Source of the DNA: Pseudomonas marginalis
GTDB lineage: Bacteria; Pseudomonadota; Gammaproteobacteria; Pseudomonadales; Pseudomonadaceae
Direction: 5' to 3'
NCBI RefSeq assembly: GCF_900105325.1
Contig: NZ_FNSU01000001.1
Span: 1,054,001 to 1,118,000 of the forward strand
DNA length: 64,000 nucleotides
Positions 8,704 through 21,709 of this stretch are shown here, one piece after another. Every line of letters begins with the position of its first letter. The first letter of the stretch is position 1. The notes beneath the pieces were generated by a model that did no database searches, was not told the origin of the DNA, and saw only the letters and a list, made by a program, of their open reading frames with translations. Made by a program: the position numbers and the translations under genes.

Positions 8704-10632
8704 TTATTGATCATCAAAGTAGCGCTCATGCCAGTCCACCAACGGCTGTGGCGAGTTGAGCTTCTGCCCGTAGATCACCGAATAAGACAGCACGTTCTGC
8801 ACATACTGGCGGGTTTCGTCGAACGGGATGCTTTCCACCCATACGTCGAAACTCAGGTGGTCGGCGCCACGTAGCCACTGGCGCACGCGGCCTGGACCGG
8901 CGTTGTAGGCGGCGGAGGCGAGGACACGGTTGCCGTTGAACTGACTGTGCACCTGGCTCAGGTAAGCCGCGCCGAGCTGGATGTTTTTGTCCGGGTCCAG
9001 CACCTGGGCGGGTGAGGCCAGGGGGATGCTGAACTTGCGCGCAGTGTCCTTGGCGGTGCCGGGCATCAGTTGCATCAGGCCGCTGGCGCCGACCCCGGAG
9101 CGGGCGTCGTCCATGAATGCGCTTTCCTGGCGGGTGATGGCGAATACCCAGCTGGAATGCAGGCCACGGACCTTGGCTTCGCGCACCAGGGTGTCGCGGT
9201 GGGCCATCGGGAAGCGGATGTCCAGGTCATCCCAGTACTGGGCCTGGCTGATGGTGCGGATCGCTGGGAAGTACCACTTCATGTCGTAGGCCAGCTTGGC
9301 CTGGGCGACCATTTCGTCACGGTTGAAATGGCGGCTGACGTGGTACCACTCGCGGCGGCCATCCACGATCTGGCCACGGGCGTAGAACTCAAGGGCACGG
9401 CGCACACCCGGGGTGTTACGCACTTTGTTGACCAGCGCCTGGCTCATCAGCAGCGGCTTGTTCTTCAACTGGTACGGAGCCTTGGAGCGATCGGCGGCCA
9501 GGAAGCCATAGAAGTCACGCTCCTGCGCGAGATTCTTGTACAGCACCAGGGCTTGCGGGTTTTTCGGCTCGGCCAGTTCCAGGCTCCGGGCCTGCCAGTA
9601 GCGCCAGCGGTTGGTGGTGGCCAAATCCTGCGGGAGTTTGCGCGTCAGTTGGTAGGCATCTTCCCAGCGGGCCAGGCGCAACAGCAGGCGCAGGCGCCAT
9701 TCCGATACGGTGTTGTCGCGCAACTCGGGGTCGTACTTGGTCATCACCTCAAGCGCTCGCGGGTCGAAGCGCTTGGCCAGGGTCAGGCCGATTTCACGGG
9801 CGATTGCCACTTTTTCGTCACGGGAGAAGTGCATGCTGCTGGCGTAACCGTCGAGCAGGGCCATGGCCTTGTCCGGATCCTGGCGTGCCAGGCGGCGCAG
9901 GCCCAGGCCGACGGCGTCAGACATCGCCTCGGTGGCCGGCAGGAAGCGCGACGGGTCGCCGAGCATGTCGGGCTTCTGTGCTACGTCCACCATCAGGCGG
10001 CCCTGGGCGCCCAGGGTCGGCAGGGTTTTTACCAGGCTGTTGGCCAGCGGGTAATTGCGTGCTTCGGCGGCGAGTTTGGCGCGGTCCCAGATTTTTTGTT
10101 CAGTGAGTTGGCCGTCGGCGGCCCATTGGCTGAAGGTGGCATCACAGGCGGCCGGCTGGGATTTGCCGGTCATCCAGAGTTTTTCCGTGGTTTTGTAGCC
10201 TTCAGCCTTCAAGTTGTGGGTCAGTTGGAACTGACCGTGCAGGCAGTCCAGCTCGACGAAATTGAGCTTGGGGTCGTAGTACTTTTCAAAGGTCTGCCAG
10301 TCGCCACGCTCGGCCAACCAGCGCAACCAACGCAGTTTCATCCAGTTGGCCTGGGGCAGGTCGCCGTTTTTGGCAAGGAATTGTTCGATTTCCTCGTTGC
10401 TGGCGGTCTTCAGCCGGGCGGTCAGTTCGTCGTAGGCCAGGTAAGGCGTCAGCGGGTAGTCGGCCAGGGCCTGGCTGTATTGCATGTAGGGGCCGGTATC
10501 GCCCTTGGCCAGGGCGCGTTTGGCTTCATCGTAATATTGACGTTGGGTGGTGAGGTCCACGGCCTGGGCGGATTGAACGGCGGTGGCGGAAAAAAGCAGA
10601 CAAGATAAAAAGTTGAAAAGGCGACTGCGCAT
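8704..10632 (-). CDS. slt: Soluble lytic murein transglycosylase Slt
   Basis: Periplasmic exo-lytic transglycosylase that cleaves the MurNAc-GlcNAc bond of peptidoglycan and forms 1,6-anhydro-MurNAc. 642-residue precursor. The N-terminal MRSRLFNFLSCLLFSATAVQSAQA is a Sec signal peptide, which decides the ATG at 10632 over upstream GTG codons. A long superhelical U-domain is followed by the catalytic domain, with Glu503 in ITRQESAF, then GLMQLMPGTA and AYNAGPGRV, all hallmarks of the Slt70 goose-lysozyme-like fold. The products feed muropeptide recycling, in which nagZ (24.2 kb) also takes part. Divergent from uup. Confidence 0.95.
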   Translation of the reverse strand: MRSRLFNFLSCLLFSATAVQSAQAVDLTTQRQYYDEAKRALAKGDTGPYMQYSQALADYPLTPYLAYDELTARLKTASNEEIEQFLAKNGDLPQANWMKLRWLRWLAERGDWQTFEKYYDPKLNFVELDCLHGQFQLTHNLKAEGYKTTEKLWMTGKSQPAACDATFSQWAADGQLTEQKIWDRAKLAAEARNYPLANSLVKTLPTLGAQGRLMVDVAQKPDMLGDPSRFLPATEAMSDAVGLGLRRLARQDPDKAMALLDGYASSMHFSRDEKVAIAREIGLTLAKRFDPRALEVMTKYDPELRDNTVSEWRLRLLLRLARWEDAYQLTRKLPQDLATTNRWRYWQARSLELAEPKNPQALVLYKNLAQERDFYGFLAADRSKAPYQLKNKPLLMSQALVNKVRNTPGVRRALEFYARGQIVDGRREWYHVSRHFNRDEMVAQAKLAYDMKWYFPAIRTISQAQYWDDLDIRFPMAHRDTLVREAKVRGLHSSWVFAITRQESAFMDDARSGVGASGLMQLMPGTAKDTARKFSIPLASPAQVLDPDKNIQLGAAYLSQVHSQFNGNRVLASAAYNAGPGRVRQWLRGADHLSFDVWVESIPFDETRQYVQNVLSYSVIYGQKLNSPQPLVDWHERYFDDQ

Positions 10633-10845
10633 GAGACGTCCGTGCAGAGAAATCACGACTAGCACCGGCACCGCCGACACTGATTGCCCCTAGCTTAGCC
10701 TTTTGCCAGCGGCCGGCGAAAGCTTTGCCGGGTGGTTCGTTCAAGTTCTCCGGAAATGTCCTACAGAACGTGTCGGTAGCGAAAATGCTGGCCGCATCCC
10801 ACCCTCAAGTCAGGTAGAATGCGCGCCCAGTTTTTGGAGAAGCGT

Positions 10846-12765
10846 ATGACCCTGCTCAAATTCAGCGATGTGTCCCTTGCTTTCGGCGCTATGCCGTTGT
10901 TGGACAAGGTGTCCTGGCAGATCGCCCGTGGTGAGCGGGTGTGCATCATCGGCCGCAACGGCACCGGCAAGTCCAGCATGATGAAGCTGGTAAAGGGCGA
11001 CCAGAAGCCCGATGACGGCTCTGTCTGGCGCGCCCCAGGCCTCAAGATTGGCGAGTTGCCGCAGGAATTGCCGGTGGCCGACGGACGGACTGTGTTCGAC
11101 GTGGTTGCCGAAGGCCTGGACGGTGTCGGTGAGTTGCTTGCGCAATACCATCACCTGGCCCAGAACTGCGTCACCGAAGCCGACCTGGACAAGCTGATGC
11201 ACGTCCAGCAGGACCTCGAAGCCCGTGACGGCTGGCGCCTGCAGCAACTGGTGGACAGCACCTTGAGCCGCCTGCAGCTGCCGGCCGACAAGACCCTCGC
11301 CGAGTTGTCCGGCGGCTGGCGTCGTCGTGTGCTGCTGGCCCAGGCCCTGGTGTCCGAGCCCGACCTGCTGCTGCTTGACGAGCCAACCAACCACCTGGAC
11401 ATCGGCGCCATCGCCTGGCTGGAAGAAGCCCTCAAGGATTTCCAGGGCGCCGTGCTGTTTATCACGCACGACCGTTCCTTCCTGCAAAACCTGGCGACGC
11501 GCATCCTTGAGCTGGATCGTGGCGGCCTGATCGACTGGAACGGCGACTACGCCAGCTTCCTGGTGCACAAGGAAGCTGCGCTGTCCGCCGAAGAAACCGC
11601 CAACGCCCTGTTCGACAAGAAACTGGCCCAGGAAGAAGTCTGGATCCGCCAGGGCATCAAGGCGCGCCGTACCCGTAACGAAGGCCGCGTGCGTGCCCTC
11701 AAGGCCCTGCGCGTCGAGCGCAGCGAACGTCGCGAGCGCACCGGCAAGGCCAATATCCAGCTGGATACCGCCGATAAGTCGGGCAAGCAGGTCATGGTGC
11801 TCGAGAACGTCAGCTTCCATCACCCGGATGGCCCGTTCCTGATCAAGGACTTCTCCATGGTCCTGCAACGCGGCGACCGTATCGGCCTGTTGGGTGCCAA
11901 CGGTACCGGCAAGACCACCTTGCTCAAGCTGATGCTCAATGGTCTGCAACCGACCAGCGGCACGGTGGAAGAGGGCACGCGCATCGACGTGGCCTACTTC
12001 GACCAGTTGCGCCATCAGTTGGACCTGGAAAAGACCGTGATCGACAACGTCGCCGAAGGCCGCGACTTTATCGATATCGACGGCCAGAGCCGCCACGTAC
12101 TCAGCTACCTGGGTGATTTCCTGTTCAGCCCGCAACGTGCGCGTACGCCCGTGAAGGCCTTGTCCGGTGGCGAGCGTGCGCGCCTGCTGCTGGCCAAGTT
12201 GTTCAGCAAGCCGGCCAACCTGCTGGTGCTCGACGAACCGACCAACGACCTCGACGTGGAAACCCTCGAGCTGCTGGAAGAGGTCCTGCTGACCTTCAAC
12301 GGCACTGTGCTGATGGTCAGCCACGACCGGGCATTCCTCGACAACGTGGTCACCAGCACCCTGGTCTTCGAAGGTGAAGGCAAGGTGCGCGAATACGTCG
12401 GTGGTTACCAGGACTGGCTGCGTCAGGGCGGCTCGCCGCGCCTGTTGGGCGTGACCGAGAGCAAGTCCGGCAAGGCCGACCTGGCCTCCGCTGTGGTGGC
12501 TCCGGTGGAAGCGGCTGCACCGGCCCAGGAAGCGGCACCGGCGGCCAAGAAGAAACTCAGCTACAAGCTGCAGCGTGAGCTGGAAGCCTTGCCGGGTGAT
12601 ATCGACGCCAAGGAACAGCAGATCGCCGCAGTAGAAGCGGAAATGGCTGACGCGGGTTTCTACCTGCGTCCGGCGGCGGAAACCGCCAAGGTCATCGCCT
12701 CCCTGGAGACGTTGAACCAGGAGCTGGAAGTGCTGGTCGAGCGTTGGGCCGAGCTGGATGCCTGA
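10846..12765 (+). CDS. uup: ABC-F ATPase Uup
   Basis: Soluble ABC-F protein of two fused ATPase domains, acting on ribosomes or DNA rather than in transport; Uup in E. coli affects precise excision of transposons and ribosome assembly. 639 residues. Walker A motifs GRNGTGKS (36-43) and GANGTGKT (350-357), signatures LSGGWRRR and LSGGERAR, and Walker B LLLDEPTNHLD and LVLDEPTNDLD are present. The interdomain linker is basic. The C-terminal 80 residues form an Ala/Pro-rich hinge and a charged coiled coil, the DNA-binding tail typical of Uup. Start at 10846 follows TTGGAGAAGCGT. Confidence 0.94.
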   Translation: MTLLKFSDVSLAFGAMPLLDKVSWQIARGERVCIIGRNGTGKSSMMKLVKGDQKPDDGSVWRAPGLKIGELPQELPVADGRTVFDVVAEGLDGVGELLAQYHHLAQNCVTEADLDKLMHVQQDLEARDGWRLQQLVDSTLSRLQLPADKTLAELSGGWRRRVLLAQALVSEPDLLLLDEPTNHLDIGAIAWLEEALKDFQGAVLFITHDRSFLQNLATRILELDRGGLIDWNGDYASFLVHKEAALSAEETANALFDKKLAQEEVWIRQGIKARRTRNEGRVRALKALRVERSERRERTGKANIQLDTADKSGKQVMVLENVSFHHPDGPFLIKDFSMVLQRGDRIGLLGANGTGKTTLLKLMLNGLQPTSGTVEEGTRIDVAYFDQLRHQLDLEKTVIDNVAEGRDFIDIDGQSRHVLSYLGDFLFSPQRARTPVKALSGGERARLLLAKLFSKPANLLVLDEPTNDLDVETLELLEEVLLTFNGTVLMVSHDRAFLDNVVTSTLVFEGEGKVREYVGGYQDWLRQGGSPRLLGVTESKSGKADLASAVVAPVEAAAPAQEAAPAAKKKLSYKLQRELEALPGDIDAKEQQIAAVEAEMADAGFYLRPAAETAKVIASLETLNQELEVLVERWAELDA

Positions 12766-12782
12766 GTGACCTTCGTGCAATA

Positions 12783-12820
12783 AAAAAGCCCGGCGCCCTA
12801 ATATGGGCGCCGGGCTTTTT
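12783..12820. terminator. Bidirectional terminator, uup / universal stress protein
   Basis: The hairpin AAGCCCGGCGCCC-taatat-GGGCGCCGGGCTT with flanking A and T runs lies between the two convergent genes. Confidence 0.88.
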
Positions 12821-12847
12821 CATATGAAATGCGGTTCAAATGTGGCC

Positions 12848-13288
12848 TTAAGAGGTTTTTACCAGTCTGACGGCCAATACATCGCACGGCGCACCGTGCA
12901 GCACATCATTGGCAGTAGAACCCAGCAGCAACGCCAAACCATGACGGCCATGGCTGCCGACCACGATCAGGTCGCAATGCTGCTCCTTGGCCAGGTGGTG
13001 GATTTCCTGGCGCGGTTGGCCGTAGGTGAGGTGGGAGTTTTCCTTGGTCACTTCGGGGTATTTGACGATCAGGCGGTCAAGGCGCTCCTTGGCCTGGTCG
13101 AACTGTTGTTGCTGCAATTGGGAAAGGTCCATGGGCACGTCGCCGCCAAAGGCCATCGCCATGGGCTCGACGATATGCACCAGTGACAGTTTTGCGCCAC
13201 TGGCAACGGCAAACGCTCGGGCGCGCTTGATCACTGGATCGCACTCTTCGGTCAGGTCTACGGCGACCAGAATATGTTCGTAGGACAT
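12848..13288 (-). CDS. Universal stress protein, UspA family
   Basis: Single-domain Usp protein (146 aa) of the ATP-binding subgroup. It begins MSYEHILVAVDLTEE, with the Asp that contacts adenine, and carries the phosphate-binding motif GSHGRHGLALLLGSTA of the form G-x2-G-x9-G-S. Usp proteins are induced by starvation, oxygen limitation and membrane stress, but the molecular role is generally unresolved. The start is supported by TGGAGGAACG. Convergent with uup and divergent from the next gene. Confidence 0.93.
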   Translation of the reverse strand: MSYEHILVAVDLTEECDPVIKRARAFAVASGAKLSLVHIVEPMAMAFGGDVPMDLSQLQQQQFDQAKERLDRLIVKYPEVTKENSHLTYGQPRQEIHHLAKEQHCDLIVVGSHGRHGLALLLGSTANDVLHGAPCDVLAVRLVKTS

Positions 13289-13393
13289 GGGGCGTTCCTC
13301 CAGGGGACTGCAATAGATTCAGTATGGCTGCTTTCAAGCGGATAGGGTTGCGTCAGGTCAAATCCGCTCATCAGAAAAATCGGGAGTACACAT

Positions 13394-13831
13394 ATGACGG
13401 TCTGGATAGTGGTGTCAATCCTTGTCGTGGTTCTGAGCCCCCTGGCATGGCTGCGCCCATCACGCCATCAGAGCGGGCGCATGGCCCTGCGCATGGAGGC
13501 ACGCCGCATCGGCCTGGCCATGCAACTGGCGCCCCAGGAGTGGCCGCACTGGCTCAAGCAAGAGCCGCCGAGCCCGTGTGCGCAGTACTGCCGACCCCGG
13601 CGCGGCAGTATGCCGGCCGTTTGGAGCTACTGGCAGCTGGAGCCTGGCGTGTGGGTCAATCAGTGGCGCGAAGTGTGTGTGGACGAGAAGTTGTTGCCGC
13701 ATTTTGCAACGCTGCCGGCGAATGTCTACAAGGTCGAGGCCGACAAGCAAATGATCGCCCTTTACTGGGGAGAGAAGGGCGAGGCGAGCGACCTGCTCGC
13801 CATTGATACATTGCTCAAGGCCCTGGCCTGA
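13394..13831 (+). CDS. Membrane-anchored conserved protein of unknown function
   Basis: 145 residues that I do not assign to a named family. One N-terminal membrane segment (about 3-20, WIVVSILVVVLSPLAWL) is followed by a basic stretch and a soluble domain rich in Trp (WPHWL, VWSYWQLEPGVWVNQWREV). The soluble part most likely lies on the cytoplasmic side, since Arg/His residues follow the helix, but that is inference. GGGAGTACACAT precedes the ATG. A similar gene lies between usp and fadB in P. aeruginosa as I recall the map, so it is probably a conserved Pseudomonas gene. Followed by a REPIN. Confidence 0.8.
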   Translation: MTVWIVVSILVVVLSPLAWLRPSRHQSGRMALRMEARRIGLAMQLAPQEWPHWLKQEPPSPCAQYCRPRRGSMPAVWSYWQLEPGVWVNQWREVCVDEKLLPHFATLPANVYKVEADKQMIALYWGEKGEASDLLAIDTLLKALA

Positions 13832-13850
13832 TGCTGCCCTCTGCCGCTCT

Positions 13851-13951
13851 CTGTAGGAGCGAGCTTGCTCGCGAAAATCGTCAACGATAACGCGGGTATT
13901 CAGGTTATACGCGGCGCCCTTGAATTTTTCGCGAGCAAGCTCGCTCCTACA
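13851..13951. repeat. REPIN (GTAGGAGCGAGC class)
   Basis: Inverted arms CTGTAGGAGCGAGCTTGCTC (from 13851) and its reverse complement (ending 13951) enclose about 50 bp of unrelated sequence. It has the same class and size as the element at 3567. Confidence 0.92.
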
Positions 13952-13972
13952 AAAATACCAAACGCCAGGCAA

Positions 13973-13999
13973 TAAAAAGCCCGAAAGCATCATCGGGCT
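13973..13999 (-). terminator. Leftward intrinsic terminator without an assigned gene
   Basis: Read on the minus strand, the hairpin AGCCCGA-tgatgctt-TCGGGCT runs into TTTTTATT. The plus strand has no T run after the stem, so it would stop transcripts coming from the fadB leader side. No convincing leftward gene lies there. Confidence 0.6.
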
Positions 14000-14442
14000 G
14001 GAGTTGGCCAGGCAGGCCGGTAAATCTGGGTTTTCCGCGTCGGATGTTCATCCAGGCGCGTTACGGTTGTCGCTAGCCTAGCGGCATATCCGGTTCTGTA
14101 CAGCGGTTTTCCCTATCTTTTTCATTATTGATTTCGTGAATAGTTGAATATTGACGAATCGCGGGCCTGGCCCCGGGGTTCTGAAATGACTGGAAAGTCG
14201 CGTTTTTCCTAGCCTTTCGAGCGATTGACAATTGCTCGGAATTGGATGAAGGTGGCGTACCCAAATCAAACGGGCGTATGAATTGAGCGTTTGTCTGTCA
14301 GACCGCTCATACAGAAACCCGACTATCGCATTGGCGGGTGTGCCTGGCGGATTGGCCTGAGCATTGACGAAATTATCAATGTCCAAGCATAGGCCAGCGT
14401 CCAATGTGTACTGTTCAGCTTCCATATCGTGGAGATCAGTTG
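14000..14442. promoter_or_regulatory. fadBA upstream region
   Basis: This 443-bp stretch is clearly less GC-rich than its surroundings in places (for example near 14110-14160) and holds no gene I can support. It must carry the fadBA promoter. A TTGACA hexamer occurs at 14225-14230. A candidate PsrA operator at 14267 is listed separately. A minus-strand open frame of 115 codons (14078-14425) has no recognisable domain or ribosome site and I do not call it. Confidence 0.55.
14267..14280. promoter_or_regulatory. Candidate PsrA operator before fadBA
   Basis: CAAACGGGCGTATG has the 5-4-5 layout of the two PsrA boxes in front of psrA itself (CAAAC-N4-GTTTG), with one mismatch (GTATG). Repression of this fadBA operon by PsrA, relieved by long-chain fatty acids, is known in P. 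aeruginosa. The call rests on motif similarity plus that knowledge. Confidence 0.5.
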
Positions 14443-17795
<3,353 letters not shown>

Positions 17796-17813
17796 GCGTT
17801 GAGTCGACGGAAG

Positions 17814-17842
17814 CCGGGGCCCAGTGCCCCGGTTTTTGTTTT
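17814..17842 (+). terminator. fadBA terminator
   Basis: The hairpin CCGGGGC-ccagt-GCCCCGG is followed by TTTTTGTTTTTT, a typical rho-independent terminator 18 bp after the fadA stop. Confidence 0.9.
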
Positions 17843-17891
17843 TTGGAATTTTTAATATTTTTTTCAACAAATTTTGTAAGGGGGCCAGAGC

Positions 17892-18128
17892 ATGAAAGTC
17901 GAACCAGGGCTCTACCAACATTATAAAGGTCCGCAGTACCGCGTTTTCAGCGTGGCACGGCATTCCGAGACCGAAGAAGAAGTGGTGTTCTACCAAGCAC
18001 TGTATGGCGATTACGGCTTTTGGGTGCGCCCCTTGAGCATGTTCCTGGAGACCGTCGAAGTTGACGGCGAGCAGGTCCCGCGCTTTGCTTTGGTCCAGGT
18101 CGAACCCAGTCTTTTTTCAGGGCAATAA
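17892..18128 (+). CDS. DUF1653 domain protein
   Basis: 78-residue protein matching the DUF1653 family: MKVEPGLYQHYKGPQYRVF, then HSETEEEVVFYQALYGDYGFWVRP, the conserved core. The function is unknown in this family; it is a small all-beta cytoplasmic protein. GTAAGGGGGCCAGAGC precedes the ATG. It lies between fadA and topA on the same strand, but the fadA terminator separates it from fadBA, and about 110 bp separate it from topA. Confidence 0.88.
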   Translation: MKVEPGLYQHYKGPQYRVFSVARHSETEEEVVFYQALYGDYGFWVRPLSMFLETVEVDGEQVPRFALVQVEPSLFSGQ

Positions 18129-18242
18129 CGGCAGGTCGCGCAGAATGCTGCGCTTGACCTCACCTTGTTGCCACTATATATAGCGTTGCCGCGTCAGGCG
18201 CCAACTGCCTTTCACTTCTCGAATTCAGGAATTTTCCGATCC

Positions 18243-20864
18243 ATGGGCAAATCGCTGGTCATTGTGGAATCCCCGGCTAAGGCCAAGACCATCAACAAGT
18301 ACTTGGGCAACGAGTACGTGGTGAAGTCGAGTATCGGCCATATCCGAGACCTGCCCACCAGCGGTTCGGCTAGCGCCAGCAAGGAGCCTGCCGCCAAGCG
18401 CGGCAAGGCGGCTGCGGGCGAAGGTCCGGTGCTCACGCCTAAAGAGAAAGCGCGCAAGCAGCTGGTCTCGCGCATGGGTGTGGACCCGGATCATGGCTGG
18501 AAGGCCAAGTACGAAATCCTTCCGGGCAAGGAAAAGGTCATCGAAGAGCTGCGCCGGCTCGCCAAGGATGCCGACACCATCTATCTCGCAACGGACTTGG
18601 ACCGCGAAGGGGAAGCCATTGCCTGGCACCTGCGGGAAGCCATCGGCGGTGATGACAGCCGCTACAAGCGTGTGGTGTTCAACGAAATCACCAAGAAAGC
18701 CATCCAGGAAGCCTTCTCCAAGCCGGGCGAGCTGGACATCGATCGCGTCAACGCCCAGCAGGCCCGTCGTTTCCTCGACCGCGTGGTGGGTTACATGGTC
18801 TCGCCGCTGCTGTGGGCCAAGATCGCCCGTGGCCTGTCCGCCGGCCGTGTGCAATCGGTAGCGGTCAAGCTGGTGGTGGAGCGCGAGCGTGAGATCCGTG
18901 CGTTCAACCCCGAGGAATACTGGGAAGTCCACGCCGACCTGGGCACCGCCAAGGGCGCCAACGTGCGCTTCGAAGTGGCCCGTGAGAAAGGCGAGGCGTT
19001 CAAGCCGCTGAACGAAGCCCAGGCCATGGCCGCGCTGGAGAAGCTCAAGGCCTCCAGCTACAGCATCGTCAAGCGTGAAGACAAACCGACCAGCAGCAAG
19101 CCGTCGGCGCCGTTCATCACCTCCACCCTGCAACAGGCCGCAAGTAACCGCCTGGGCTTCGGGGTGAAGAAAACCATGATGATGGCCCAGCGTCTGTACG
19201 AAGCCGGCTACATCACTTATATGCGTACCGACTCCACCAACCTGTCGCAAGACGCGGTGGCGATGGCGCGTACCTATATTGAAAGCGAATTCGGCAAGAA
19301 GTACCTGCCGGAGAAGCCGAACGTCTACAGCAGCAAAGAAGGCGCCCAGGAGGCTCACGAAGCGATTCGTCCTTCCGATGCCAACACCGAGCCAAGCAAG
19401 CTGAGTGGCATGGAGCGCGACGCTGAGCGCCTCTACGAGCTGATCTGGCGCCAGTTCCTGGCTTGCCAGATGCTGCCGGCGCAATACCTGTCCACTACTG
19501 TCAGCGTGGGTGCGGGCGATTTCGAGTTGCGTGCCAAGGGCCGTATCCTCAAGTTCGACGGCTACACCCGTGTGATGCCGCAGATCGCCAAGCCTGGCGA
19601 TGACGATGTGCTGCCGGACATGGCCCAGGGCGACACGCTGAAGCTGATCAAGCTCGACCCGTCCCAGCACTTCACCAAGCCGCCGGCGCGTTATTCGGAA
19701 GCCAGCCTGGTGAAAGAGATGGAGAAGCGCGGTATCGGTCGTCCGTCGACCTACGCGGCGATCATCTCCACCATCCAGGACCGTGGCTACGTCGCGCTGC
19801 ACAACCGTCGTTTCTATTCGGAAAAGATGGGCGATATCGTTACCGAGCGCCTGTCCGAGAGCTTCTCCAACCTGATGGACTACGGCTTTACCGCCGGTAT
19901 GGAAGAGAACCTCGATGACGTGGCCCAGGGCGAGCGCGACTGGAAAAACGTGCTCGACGAGTTCTACGGCGACTTCAAGAAAAAACTCGAAGTGGCTGAA
20001 AGCCCCGAGAGCGGCATGCGTGCCAACCAGCCGGTGATGACCGACATCCCGTGCCTGACCTGTGGCCGTCCGATGCAGATTCGTACCGCATCCACCGGCG
20101 TGTTCCTCGGTTGCTCGGGCTACAGCCTGCCGCCGAAAGAACGCTGCAAGGCCACCGTCAACCTGGTGCCGGGTGATGAAATCGCCGCCGACGACGAGGG
20201 TGAATCCGAGTCGCTGGTACTGCGTGGCAAGCACCGCTGCCCCATCTGCAGCACGGCGATGGACGCCTACCTGCTGGACGAGAAGCACAAGCTGCACATC
20301 TGCGGTAACAACCCGGATTGCGACGGCTACGAGATCGAAGAGGGCAGTTACCGCATCAAGGGCTATGAAGGCCCGAGCCTGGAATGCGACAAGTGCGGCA
20401 GCGAGATGCAGCTCAAGACCGGCCGCTTCGGCAAGTTTTTCGGTTGCACCAACCCGACCTGCAAGAACACGCGCAAACTGCTGAAAAGCGGTGACGCGGC
20501 GCCGCCGAAAATGGACCCGGTGAAGATGCCGGAACTCAAGTGCGAGAAGGTCAACGACACCTACATCCTGCGTGACGGCGCCTCGGGCCTGTTCCTGGCG
20601 GCCAGCCAGTTCCCGAAAAATCGCGAGACCCGAGCGCCGTTGGTGCTGGAGATCGTGCCGCACAAGGACGAGATCGATCCGAAGTACCACTTCCTGTGTG
20701 ACGCGCCGAAGAAGGACCCGGATGGTCGCCCAGCCGTGATCCGCTACAGCCGCAAGACCAAGGAGCAGTACGTGCAGACCGAAGTGGACGGCAAGCCAAC
20801 CGGCTGGAAAGCGTTCTACGACGGTGGCAAGTGGAAGGTCGAGGACAAGCGCCAGGGCGCTTGA
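18243..20864 (+). CDS. topA: DNA topoisomerase I TopA
   Basis: Type IA topoisomerase that relaxes negative supercoils through a 5'-phosphotyrosine intermediate. 873 residues. The TOPRIM domain has [16 protein letters not shown] and [13 protein letters not shown] (metal-binding acidic residues); catalytic Tyr326 lies in [10 protein letters not shown]. The C-terminal part carries CxxC zinc-ribbon pairs ([30 protein letters not shown]) used for single-strand binding and RNA polymerase contact. Start at 18243 (MGKSLVIVE); an upstream in-frame extension is not family-like. Transcription is closed by a short hairpin at 20888. Confidence 0.97.
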   Translation: MGKSLVIVESPAKAKTINKYLGNEYVVKSSIGHIRDLPTSGSASASKEPAAKRGKAAAGEGPVLTPKEKARKQLVSRMGVDPDHGWKAKYEILPGKEKVIEELRRLAKDADTIYLATDLDREGEAIAWHLREAIGGDDSRYKRVVFNEITKKAIQEAFSKPGELDIDRVNAQQARRFLDRVVGYMVSPLLWAKIARGLSAGRVQSVAVKLVVEREREIRAFNPEEYWEVHADLGTAKGANVRFEVAREKGEAFKPLNEAQAMAALEKLKASSYSIVKREDKPTSSKPSAPFITSTLQQAASNRLGFGVKKTMMMAQRLYEAGYITYMRTDSTNLSQDAVAMARTYIESEFGKKYLPEKPNVYSSKEGAQEAHEAIRPSDANTEPSKLSGMERDAERLYELIWRQFLACQMLPAQYLSTTVSVGAGDFELRAKGRILKFDGYTRVMPQIAKPGDDDVLPDMAQGDTLKLIKLDPSQHFTKPPARYSEASLVKEMEKRGIGRPSTYAAIISTIQDRGYVALHNRRFYSEKMGDIVTERLSESFSNLMDYGFTAGMEENLDDVAQGERDWKNVLDEFYGDFKKKLEVAESPESGMRANQPVMTDIPCLTCGRPMQIRTASTGVFLGCSGYSLPPKERCKATVNLVPGDEIAADDEGESESLVLRGKHRCPICSTAMDAYLLDEKHKLHICGNNPDCDGYEIEEGSYRIKGYEGPSLECDKCGSEMQLKTGRFGKFFGCTNPTCKNTRKLLKSGDAAPPKMDPVKMPELKCEKVNDTYILRDGASGLFLAASQFPKNRETRAPLVLEIVPHKDEIDPKYHFLCDAPKKDPDGRPAVIRYSRKTKEQYVQTEVDGKPTGWKAFYDGGKWKVEDKRQGA

Positions 20865-20887
20865 CCCGCTAGTCTGTTAACGTTAGA

Positions 20888-20910
20888 AGCCGTCTGTATA
20901 GACGGCTTTT
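20888..20910 (+). terminator. topA terminator
   Basis: The hairpin AGCCGTC-tgtata-GACGGCT is followed by TTT. The T run is short, so efficiency is uncertain. Confidence 0.7.
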
Positions 20911-20916
20911 GCTTGC

Positions 20917-21030
20917 TGTGGGAACGAGGAGGACGCCTGGTCCTCGCTCGCGAAGGTTGTTAACGATTACGCGAAAAACCTGGCACCGAACGGTGCTCTG
21001 AAGTTTTTCGCGAGCAAGCTCGCTCCTACA
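20917..21030. repeat. Degenerate REPIN (GTAGGAGCGAGC class)
   Basis: The right arm (21004-21030) is a perfect copy ending CTCGCTCCTACA. The left arm (20917-20954) is altered: it begins TGTGGGAACGAGGAGGACG and only its last 10 bases (CTCGCGAA side) match the class. The spacing is the same as in the intact REPINs, so one arm has been remodelled by mutation or recombination. Confidence 0.8.
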
Positions 21031-21069
21031 TAGCCAGCATCACGCTTATTCGTTGTGGAGATTGCCGTT

Positions 21070-21591
21070 ATGGCCAACGAACTCTATACCCGTACCAATC
21101 AGAAAATTTATTTTGCGGGTTTGTCCCTGGAAGCCCTTGGCCGTGCCGAGGAGGGGAAGGAGATGAACGCGATTGCGCTGGTCCAGGCCGGGCGTGAAGC
21201 CGCGTTGTTCCACCTGTATGGTGCGTTACTGGGCTTGTGTCATGAGATCGCCGGGTTCTACCGCTTGCCCCAGGCCGGTTCGCCCCGTGCGGAAATGATC
21301 ATGAATCGTGAGGTGCTGGAAAGCATGGCGATCCCTGAGCTGGCCGAGTTGGTGGAAATGGCGCAGAGCCCTGACAGCTGGGTCGCGCGTCTGCTTAAGG
21401 CCCATGCGGATATGTTTCAGCCGCCCCGCGTTCCCCATGTGCCCAAGGGCGATGTGACCCAGCCCTTGATCGTGGCGGTGGCGCTGGAAGAGGAAGAGCC
21501 CGAGCCACTGAGTCGCGAAGAGTTGGAAGGCTGGCGTCAGGCGCTGAAAAAGATGGCATTGCGCTTTCGTGAAGGTTTGAACGAGTGCTGA
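21070..21591 (+). CDS. Conserved Pseudomonas protein (DUF6586-like)
   Basis: 173-residue soluble protein, mostly helical by composition (MANELYTRTNQKIYFAGLSLEAL, then an Ala/Leu-rich helix with HLYGALLGLCHEIAGFY). It resembles the DUF6586 family found between topA and lexA in Pseudomonas; the function is unknown. GTGGAGATTGCCGTT precedes the ATG chosen at 21070. A Glu-rich segment (EEEEPEP) precedes the C-terminal helix. Spacing of about 120 bp to the next gene suggests possible co-transcription. Confidence 0.8.
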   Translation: MANELYTRTNQKIYFAGLSLEALGRAEEGKEMNAIALVQAGREAALFHLYGALLGLCHEIAGFYRLPQAGSPRAEMIMNREVLESMAIPELAELVEMAQSPDSWVARLLKAHADMFQPPRVPHVPKGDVTQPLIVAVALEEEEPEPLSREELEGWRQALKKMALRFREGLNEC

Positions 21592-21709
21592 ACGTTGGTC
21601 GGATTCACATGGCACCGTTCATCAAGCCGTAAAGAAACCTCTTCAGATCCTCAGCGAGGCCGGGCGGATGACTGATATAATCCCGGCCTTTCGTGGAGAA
21701 CAGACTTTT

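Noticed and set aside
14078..14425. 115-codon minus-strand frame in the fadB leader
   Set aside because: No ribosome site, no recognisable domain, mixed composition; the terminator to its left keeps the region interesting but does not prove coding.
18225..20690. 821-codon open frame opposite topA
   Set aside because: High-GC antisense shadow; composition rich in His/Arg/Gln/Val repeats typical of reversed Pseudomonas codons, and topA is unambiguous.
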